DNA from: Austropuccinia psidii
Lineage: Eukaryota; Basidiomycota; Pucciniomycetes; Pucciniales; Sphaerophragmiaceae
DNA length: 64,000 nt
Assembly: GCA_023105745.1 (NCBI GenBank)
Contig: JALGQZ010000004.1
Location: 38,888,437-38,952,436 of the forward strand
Direction of reading: 5' to 3'
Shown: positions 56,832 to 64,000 of the stretch, one piece after another
Numbering within the stretch: the stretch's first letter is position 1
Layout: each line of letters starts with the position of its first letter
Translations under genes and position numbers: made by a program
Notes under the pieces: generated by a model
What the model saw: only the letters and a program-made list of their open reading frames with translations
What the model was told of the DNA's origin: nothing
The model's database searches: none

Positions 56832-58893
56832 ATGCCCATCCAACACTCACCTCCTGAAAGGCAGACAAGATCTAAGGCCAGAGCTCAAGCTGTTCTCACT
56901 CCAACTCCAAGGGCCCCTCTTGATGGCACCCCAGCAGTTTCTCAACTAAGGGCCAAATTGGACAGAGGACCCATTTTTGAAGGAGCAGCACCATCCAGGA
57001 AGGAAGGAAGATGTCACAGGGGCTCTTCTAAGTTAAGAGGGCCTGGCACTCAGTGAACAGACTTACTTATGGAGGGCTCAGAATAAAATACTCAATGATA
57101 AGAGTAATGGAGTAAGAGGATAAATTCCTAGTCATAAAATAATAAGAATTAAAAGATATAAGAGAAAAAAACAAAAGCAATAATAAAGAGCCAACCACAA
57201 ATAATCCTGTACCACTGTTTCAACCTGTTCAGAAAAGAGAAAAGGATTAATAAAGGATATGGCCACCAGGACTCTACTGAACAGGTGAGGGAAGGCAAAG
57301 ACTAACTTAATAAATAATAAAATAATATTTCTTAATGAGAAATAAAATAATATTTAAATAATAAATCCAATATTTTAATTAACTGGGGGAAAAACCCCCA
57401 GGTGGGTGAAGAGGGGCTGGTATATGTGAAAAATACCAGCCTTGGAGTTTGAGTGTTGAGAGACTTGTCTGTATGCTGGAAGAAGTTGGATGTGGGATTG
57501 AATCCTGTATTGGTGAATCCAATATAGATTATACAGTCAATACAGGTATTTGCGCCTGTATTGATTACAGGCCTGTATTTGGGTCTTGCCTGTATGAAAC
57601 TGTATTGAGGTCTGAAAACTGTATTTGGAGAATGTTGAATGAAACCCCCTTGCTGATTGGGTTTTGAGGGGTATCAATGAAGTAATGATTGTTGAATATG
57701 ATTGGTAATGCCCCTGCCTCCTTGGCTGTGACAGAAGAGGGCCAAGAAGATCAAGTTCATTTTCAGGAGTAGTTGGCGGATTTCCAGGAACTTCAAGGAC
57801 CAATTTCAGAGGTCCTGGGGAAGATGGTGAAGAGGAGGAGGAGAATTCTGTGGAAGAGGAAGGGTCTTATGGTACTGAAGGTGTCCCTGCTCCTGTGGAG
57901 GCATCCCAAGGTACTGGAAGACCAACTCTAGCCCAGTCTAATAAGCCTGTCTCTCATCAGTCTGAACCATCTTTATTGGCCATCATGCAGCAAATGACTC
58001 AGATTATGGCCAATCTTCAAGCAGCTTCATCTTCTGAAGCATCAAGACCACCAGCCTTCAAGACTCCATCTATGAAGGCACCAGAATGCTTTGATGGGAC
58101 TCAACCTTTCAAAGTTAGAATATTTATCCAGTCTTGCCAAATTATCTTTCATAATGATCTGGAAAACTTCTCTCAAGACAGAAAGAAGGTCCTTTATGCC
58201 ACTTCATTCCTCATTGGCAGGGCTGCAAATTGGATTGAGCCTTATCTTTCCAATCTCACCAATCAGGACTCCAATTACCTCCTCAATTCTTGGTCTCTAT
58301 TTGAATCTCAACTCTTCACTCTATTTGGTGATGCAAATGAAGTCAGAAAGGCTGAAGCAGAATTGGATTCACTAAGAATGAAGGAAGGTGGCCATGTTTC
58401 ACTATACATAGCTGATTTCAGGAGTCTGGTTTCAAGAATTGGAGATTGGGGTGAAAGAGCTCTTATCCATCATTTCAGGAAGGGATTGCCAGCCAGGATT
58501 TTGGATCAATTCGCCTCCCATCCTTCAAGAATTGACTCTCTTCAAGACTTAATGGATGTTACCCTGGAGCTTGATACCAGGTACCATGAGAGGTAAAATG
58601 AAAAGAGTCATCATCAAGAGAAGAAGCCAAAAGCCTCAAAGTCAAATTCTTCTCATCCTCAAAGTTCTTCAAGCTCAAGTCAAAAGAAGAAGAAGAATTT
58701 CCAGCAAAGGGACAAGCCCCATTCTTCCTTATTGAATAAAGATTTCAAGTTGATGAATTCTGAAAAAGAAAGAAGAATCAAGGAGGGTCTATGTACCTAT
58801 TGTGGTGGGAAGCATAGTCTTGAGTCCTGTTTCAAAAGGCCTCAAAACAAGCTTACCCAACTTTCAGGCAAATTTCCCAGCCAGGGAAAAGCC
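56832..58893 (+). pseudogene. Chromovirus gag (capsid and zinc knuckle), interrupted by a solo LTR
   Basis: ATG at 56832 ('MPIQHSPPERQTRSKA'). The frame runs to 57011, is interrupted by the solo LTR, and resumes exactly in frame at 57739 if one copy of the GAAGA duplication is dropped. Capsid-like blocks: 'FDGTQPFKVRIFIQSCQIIF', 'IGRAANWIEPYLSNL', 'SLFESQLFTLFGDANEVRKA', 'FRKGLPARILDQFASHP' (Retrotrans_gag type). A TAA at 58594-58596 ends the long open stretch. In the same frame 'CTYCGGKHSLESC' follows near 58795-58835, a knuckle with spacing CX2CX3HX4C, one residue shorter than usual. Ends at a TGA near 58892. Confidence 0.88.
57012..57733 (-). mobile_element. Short F1-type solo LTR in the chromovirus gag
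   Basis: Minus-strand TGTCACAGCC ... GGGGCTCTTC...CTGTGACA, 722 bp. Perfect target duplication GAAGA (57007-57011 and 57734-57738). Closely similar to 13687-14385. This is the innermost and so the most recent layer of the nest at this place. Confidence 0.95.
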
Positions 58894-58910
58894 TGAGTGG
58901 AGATCATGTT

Positions 58911-59567
58911 GTGTTCAATGGTCTTCACTGTTTTCCATCCAGAGCAAAATTGTGCATTCTGAATACTGGTGTCAAAAATTCTCTTAAACTTTTTGTTTTT
59001 TCTTCTCTCTCTGATATGTTTTACAGTATTTTCATTGATTCTGGTGCTACCAACTCATTCATTTCAAAGCAGTTTGTTCACCAGTATTCTTTGACCATGT
59101 CAGAACTCCCAGAGAAGATTCCCCTTATTATTCTTGACTCCTCTGAGTCTCCTTCTCTATTTGTGACTCACCATACTAAATATATGGTTGGGCTCCCTTC
59201 CTTCCCAAGCATTGAATGGGACTTTTTAGTCATTGATACTCCCAAGGGAGAAGACCTCATATTGGGCTTTGACTTTCTCAATCATTTTAATCCATCTATT
59301 GATTGGAGGCAAGGGCTGACCACCTTTAATTCTGATCATAAGAACTATTATGATCCTTTAAAATCTTTCAGTAATGACTTTTATTCTGACAAATAATGTG
59401 CAGCTCTGGTTGGTGATTCTAGAACACCATCATTTCCATCTTCTGTCCATATTCCTTCCCTTAATTCCCATAAATCATTACTATCATCTAGAGATGAAGT
59501 CTTCAAAGAGATTCAAGATGTTGGAGAAGATAATTCTGTATCTTCACTTCATCTCTTTTTCGGAAAT
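58911..59567 (+). pseudogene. Chromovirus aspartic protease and linker
   Basis: 'FYSIFIDSGATNSFISKQFV' holds the intact retropepsin D-S-G-A-T motif. 'DFLVIDTPKGEDLILGFDFL' is the second conserved strand (I-L-G-x-D/x-F-L) and 'HFNPSIDWRQG' the usual I-D-W. Frame 0 with one TAA at 59394. After it the same frame continues through 'SLLSSRDEVFKEIQDVGEDN' into RT. The shift from the gag frame suggests a frameshift or decay between gag and pol. Confidence 0.85.
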
Positions 59568-61092
59568 ATGGACCTTCCTCCTTCCTCTTATCATGACTCC
59601 CTGGAGGAGTTGTGGGATGAACAGGAAGAGCCAGAAGAAATAGAAACTGTGATGAAGGTTGTTCCTCCTGTTTCTTACCAGTACTTGGATGTATTCTCCA
59701 AAGTGAAAGCAGAAAAACTTCCTCCTCATCGCGCCTGTGATCATCATATTGAGCTGGAGGGGTCTCTACCTCCAGTTGGGGTGATCTACTCTTTATCAAA
59801 CCAAGAGTCAGATACACTCAGGGCCTAAATTTCAGTGAATGTAGCGAAAGGTTTCATCCGGCCAAGCTCCTCTTCAACAGGAGCACCTGTCCTCTTTTTC
59901 AAAAAGAAGGATGATGGCCTCCGTTTGTGTGTTGATTACCGCAAACTCAATGCTGTTACTAGGAAAAACAAGTATCCTGTTCCTCGTATGAATCAGCTTC
60001 TTACTGTTTTCAATGGTTCTGCTATCTTCTCCAAGATTGATTTGTGTGTTTCATAGAAACTGCTCAGAATCAAGGAGGGTGATGAACATTTGACATGTTT
60101 TAGAACTAAATATGGCAGCTATGAGTATTTGGTTATGCCATTTGAGCTCACCAATGCTCCCGCCTCTTTTCAAAACCCTGTCAATGATATCTCTTATGAT
60201 CTTCTTGATGTCTATGTTGTGGTTTATTTGGATGACATTATGGTCTTTTCAAAATATGAAGAAGAACATGTCACTCATGTGTCCACTGTTCTTGCCAGAC
60301 TCAGAGCCAATAACCTCTTTGCTAAGGCCTCCAAGTGCCTGTTTCATGTTTCTAGTTTAGAGTATTTGGGTTATTTTGTTTCTTTTGAAGGCCTCAAGAT
60401 GAATCAAGCAAAATTCCAGCAAATTCTCAATTGGCCACCTCCAAGAAACCTCAAGGCTCTTCAATCATGCCTTGGCTTTGCCAATTTTTACCGCCGTTTC
60501 ATCAAGAAGTATTCAAAAAAGATTAGTTCACTCACAAGTTTCCTCAAGAAAGATTCCCGTTTTCCCCTCAATGAGGAAGCTCTTAGAAAGTTTCATCAAC
60601 TCAAAGAGGCATTCACCATTTCTCCAATCCTTTCTCACTTTGATCCTTCTCTACCCACCATTGTAGAGACTGATGCTTCTGATTATGCCTTGGGTGCTGT
60701 ACTGAGCCAGATTTCTGACTCAGGAAAACATCCCATTGCATTTGAGAGCCACAAGCTTCTCCCAGCTGAGCTCAATTATGAGATTCATGACAAGGAACTC
60801 CTTGGCATAGTCTGGGCTCTCAAGCACTGGAAAGCTTTTCTCCTCTTTTGAGGTTCTCACCAATCATTCATCACTTCAATATTTTATGTCTTCAAAGATT
60901 CTTACTTGCCGTCAAGCCCGCTGGGCTGAATTTCTGTCTGAATTTCACTTTTCAATCACCTACTTCCCTGGCCGCTTGGCTAACCTTTCAGATTCTTTAT
61001 CACACCGGGACGATGTTTACCCAGAGAGGGGGGAAGATTTCATCAGCAAGAATCCAATGAATTATCAAAAAATAATCAAGCAAGATGAGATT
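59568..61092 (+). pseudogene. Chromovirus reverse transcriptase and RNase H
   Basis: RT blocks in order: 'ACDHHIELEGSLPPVGVIYS', '[20 protein letters not shown]', '[12 protein letters not shown]', '[11 protein letters not shown]', 'FSKIDL', 'MPFELTNAPASFQN' and the catalytic 'VVYLDDIMVFSK' (YLDD intact). RNase H follows: 'IVETDASDYALGAVLSQ' (D intact), 'NYEIHDKELLGIVWALKHWK' (E intact), then, after a frame change at 60850, 'EVLTNHSSLQYF' and 'LANLSDSLSH', where the catalytic D of T-D-H reads T-N-H. Stops at 59826 and 60054 plus the frameshift make it non-functional. Confidence 0.92.
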
Positions 61093-62238
61093 TAAGCCTC
61101 AAAATTCTTTTCAGTCAAGGTGGAAGCATTTTCAAATTTGATTGAATCAATTAATAAGGCATTATGGCAAGATTCTCAATATAGAAGTATCCTTCAAGAT
61201 TTGGGTAAAGGTAAATCTGTCCAAGATTATTCTCTTGATTCCTCTTCCCAACTTCTTTTGCTCAAAGATTGGGTGGTGGTCCCAATTGACCCCACAATTC
61301 AACTCAGCATACTTCAAAAAAGGAAAGACTCTCCTCTAGCTGGACACCCTGGCCAAGAGAAGACTCTCAAGCTTGTCAAGCAGGATTTCCACTGGTCCGG
61401 CATGACTCAAGTTATCAAGGATTATGTATCATCCTGTCAACAGTGTTCAAGAAACAAAAATATTCATCACATGAAGTTTGGACTCCTCAAACCTCTTCCA
61501 ACTCCAAATAGTCCTTGGATTTGTCTTTCAATGGATTTCATCACTCAATTGCCACTGTCCAATTCCTTTGATTGCATTTTAGTCATTGTGGACAGATTCT
61601 CAAAAATGGAAGTTTTTATTCCAACAATTTCTTCAATCACTTCACTAGATTTGGCCCATTTATTCATCAAAAATATTTTCTCAAGGCATGGCCTTCCTTC
61701 AAGCATTGTTAGTAATAGAGGTTTTCTTTTTGTTGCTTCTTTTTGGACCAATCTTTGTCAGCAGCTCAAGATTTCAAGACATCTGTCAACTGCTTATCAT
61801 CCAGAAACTGATGGACAGACAGAGAGGGTAAATCAGATACTAGAACAGTACCTTTGGATGTATGTCAGTTATCATCAAGATGATTGTAACACCTGGCTCC
61901 CTCTGGCTGAATTTGCCTACAATACCTCTGACCACTCTTCAACAAAACAATCACCATTTTTCACTGTTTATGGAGGAGATCCACATTTTGGCTCAGTTCA
62001 CATTACTCAAGATAATCCTGCTGGAAAGTCATCAACAAAAATCCAATCAGTACAGCAAGATGTCAAGAGAGAACTTGAAGTTGCCATAAGAAGGTTTAAG
62101 AGGTATGCAGATAAAAGTAGAGCAAGTCCACCTGTTTTCAATCCTGGTGACATGGTATGGCTTTCCTCCAAGAACAGCAAATCAACTAGACCCACCAAAA
62201 ACTGTCTGAAAGATGGTTGGGTCCTTTTCCAATCTTGA
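61093..62238 (+). pseudogene. Chromovirus integrase
   Basis: Zinc-binding region 'RKDSPLAGHPGQEKTL' ... 'SCQQCSRNK': the His of AGHPG and both Cys are present, but the earlier His (normally H-D-x-P-L-A-G-H) is Lys. DDE core: 'CLSMDFITQLP' (first Asp), 'SSIVSNRGFLFVASFW' (second Asp replaced by Asn; S-D-R is the norm), 'STAYHPETDGQTERVNQ' (Glu present). Then 'WLPLAEFAYNT' and the C-terminal 'FNPGDMVWLSSKN'. Frame 1, open for 372 codons. It is lost near 62200, where an A-run appears to have lost one base before 'KLSERWLGPFPI' in frame 0. Confidence 0.92.
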
Positions 62239-62588
62239 AGAAAGTTAGCACTCATGCCTACCACCTCAAGCTCCCATCTCAATGGAAGTCCATCCACCCA
62301 GTCTTCCATATTTCACTCTTAGAACCAGTCAAGACATCAACAATCCCAAATAGGCATCAAGAGCCTCCTCCTCAAATAATCATTGAAGAAGAAGAGGAAT
62401 GGGAAGTCTCCCAAATACTGGACTCAAAGCTTAAGAGAGGAAAATTATGGTATCTGGTGGAATGGAAAGGTTTCAGTCAAGACTCAGAAAGATCCACATG
62501 GGAACCAGCTGAAAACCTCAAGAATTGTCCTGCACTTGTCAAAGATTTTCATTCATTATATCCTGACAAGCCTGGGCAGAATTCTTAA
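62200..62588 (+). pseudogene. Integrase tail with C-terminal chromodomain
   Basis: 'GPFPILKKVSTHAYHLKLP', 'SIHPVFHISLLEPV' (the G-P-F/H-P-V-F-H-x-S-x-L tail), then the chromodomain 'EWEVSQILDSKLKRGKLWYL', 'VEWKGF' and 'STWEPAENLKNCPALV'. The aromatic cage candidates (W of EWEV, W/Y of LWYLVEW, W of TWEP) are present. In chromoviruses this domain recognises methylated histone H3 and directs insertion into heterochromatin. The stop is at 62586-62588. Confidence 0.93.
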
Positions 62589-63349
62589 AAAGCTTGATTC
62601 ATTATGGTGCTTGGTGGGGAGAGGAATTACCAAAAGTAAGTCCCACTCCTGGTATGCACCTTTAGGGGTATTATACTCTTCTTTTTGTTGTAAGCATCAC
62701 CTTGGCCACTCTGTGAGCACTTTGCAATTTTGGCCACAGATCTTTGGCATGGCTTTCAACTTCATTTCCAATCTTATGGCCATTTCCACTTGAGACAATG
62801 GGCCATTCACTTTTCAATTCATTTCCAAGACTTCAAAATTCAAATTCATTTCTTCAACATTTTTTGTTTCTATTTTTATGGCACTGGAGGGAGTGGTAAC
62901 TACCAAAAGGAAGTTCCTCTCCTGGTGTGCACTTCCCTGAGGGGTCTACAATCTTGTCAAAACATCACCTTGGCCACTTTGTGAGCACCTGGCATCAAAT
63001 TTCTCTTTCCAGGTCCTTTGCCAATTTCAAAACCAGTTATCAACTTCTGTGATGAAGATTGGAACCTCCTCAAGATTCAATTCATTTTTCTTTTCTATTT
63101 CCTCTTTCTTTTATTTTCATTTTCATTTTCACTTTATAATATCAAAAATATTCATTCATTAAAACATCATCAATCATGAAGCCAATCTCAAAAGAAGATC
63201 AAGAAAGTCCTGCATCATATGACAAATTTTTAATATCAGCTATTATTTTATTTTCCTCTTAAAAGAACTTTCCTCTATCCCACTCTCAATCCTTTCCAAT
63301 AGCCTCAACAGGCTTCACCTTGTATTGGTGCTCAGGAGCTCACCATTTC
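62589..63349 (+). other. Chromovirus 3' untranslated region with an internal direct repeat
   Basis: No open frame. About 105 bp at 62618-62722 recurs at 62888-62988 (shared 'taccaaaag', 'ctcctggt.tgcac', 'catcaccttggccact', 'tgtgagcac') in the same orientation, with many differences. The function is unknown. Confidence 0.65.
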
Positions 63350-63363
63350 AAGGTGGGGGGTAC
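63350..63363 (+). promoter_or_regulatory. Chromovirus polypurine tract
   Basis: AAGGTGGGGGGTAC immediately before the 3' LTR TGTCAC. A comparable tract with GGGAGGGGGGTAC precedes the F1-short LTR on the minus strand at 39843. This is the plus-strand primer site of reverse transcription. Confidence 0.8.
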
Positions 63364-64000
63364 TGTCACAACCATGGCAATTCACCTCCTTGGATCTCCA
63401 TATGGCATATCAAGCCACAGTCCTTTTATGGCCAATTGGCCATATCCATCACCAGTGGCCAATATGGCCACGTCATCATCTTATAGACCATTCATGGCCC
63501 TTTGCCTCAATCCAGAAGCCATAGTGGCAATTTATGCCCAACTGGGTATTTCTGGTCATTTCCCTCAAAACCAGGGGAAATGGCCCAAATGGCTGTTTTT
63601 GGCCATTTGGGCTCATAATGCGCATTTTGCGCACTTTGACACAAAGTGTCCAAAAGACATTTTCCCGCCCTTTGGGACAGTTTTTGGCTCAGAACCCAAA
63701 AGTGGCCAAAAACCCCAAAGGACCCAGAAACACCTTTCCAAGCTCTGTAGCCATCCCATCCATCTTTTTCCCCTCTGTCTTTCCATCTCAAGACTTTTGG
63801 ATGTAATCTTCTTTCCAATGAACCAATATGCCATAAATGATGTTATATATCATTGTGCATCATTTTTCAACAGCAATTCAATGGTGGAAATATCAAAAAT
63901 CCAACATATCATCATGTCATCAAGGCACCCAATCATTCCGAGGACTCATCAAGGCTCAAGAGCAAGTGTTTCAGCGTCAAAGACCAATCACGCCATCAAG
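63364..64000 (+). repeat. Chromovirus 3' LTR (cut by the window)
   Basis: Begins TGTCACAACCATGGCAATTC and follows 54656-55320 closely to the last base of the window. It lacks the 26 extra bases present near 54800 in the 5' LTR. Confidence 0.92.

Larger units (their letters stand above)
54656..64000 (+). mobile_element. Chromovirus (Ty3/gypsy with chromodomain), right LTR cut by the window
   Basis: 5' LTR 54656-56075, internal region 56076-63363, 3' LTR from 63364 onward. Internal order is gag, protease, RT, RNase H, integrase, chromodomain, the defining order of chromoviruses. By eye the visible part of the two LTRs differs at roughly 20-25 bases over about 640 plus one 26-bp indel near 54800, so it is younger than Copia-1 or Copia-2. 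It is inserted in the Gyp-2 copy B RT. Inactive: stops, frameshifts and a changed catalytic residue in integrase. The 3' target site is outside the window. Confidence 0.93.

Noticed and set aside
58091..58375. 94-residue plus-strand open stretch
   Set aside because: Alternative frame of the chromovirus gag, whose main frame has clear capsid motifs.

Overview
This looks like eukaryotic nuclear DNA from a fungus, most likely a basidiomycete of the rust order (Pucciniales). The grounds are one host gene, RFT1, with short fungal introns (64-139 bp); a eukaryotic-type tRNA-Asp; an AT-rich background poor in CpG; and gag/pol proteins whose wording resembles retroelements I associate with large rust genomes such as Austropuccinia psidii. 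The genus is inference only. Apart from about 3 kb of host DNA (9.1-11.8 kb), nearly everything is transposable-element sequence, much of it nested and broken.

Layout. 1-5.8 kb: a degenerate Ty1/copia element (Copia-1) split by a solo LTR of chromovirus type. 5.8-8.25 kb: old LTR relics. 9.1-11.3 kb: RFT1. 11.7 kb: tRNA-Asp(GTC), followed by a near-identical 217-bp tandem triplication. 13.6-20 kb: two Mutator-like elements (MULEs) in the same orientation, a truncated relic holding a solo LTR and a full-length copy with TIRs and a probable 8-bp TSD. The full copy encodes FAR1-type finger, DDE transposase, SWIM-like, AT-hook, CCHC knuckle and OTU-type peptidase segments. 20-27.6 kb: a minus-strand gypsy deletion derivative with about 2-kb LTR-like flanks and a residual RNase H-integrase segment. 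It contains an 876-bp palindromic fold-back element built of 13 + 13 units of 25 bp, and another solo LTR. 28.4-34.4 kb: an older copia integrase relic cut by a TSD-bounded copia element (Copia-2). 35.4-39.1 kb: the 3' part of a minus-strand LINE, split by a solo LTR.

From 39 kb to the right edge the window is one nest. A Gyp-2 element (copy A, LTR at 40463) holds a second Gyp-2 element (copy B, LTR at 44292) in its gag. Copy B holds a solo chromovirus-type LTR in its leader, a solo LTR of an unassigned family and a reversed solo Gyp-2 LTR in its gag, and a complete chromodomain Ty3/gypsy element in its reverse transcriptase. That chromovirus has its own gag interrupted by a short reversed solo LTR. 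Most of these insertions have matching 5-bp target duplications.

None of the elements looks autonomous: all show stops, frameshifts or lost catalytic residues. Several MULE stops are consistent with C-to-T change, and host exons are visibly richer in CpG than the repeats. The most unusual items are the MULE with an OTU segment, the fold-back palindrome, a probable 68-nt intron kept in Gyp-2 gag, the Cys-to-Phe zinc knuckle, and the clustering of insertions in Gyp-2 gag. All alignments were done by eye; no search was run.
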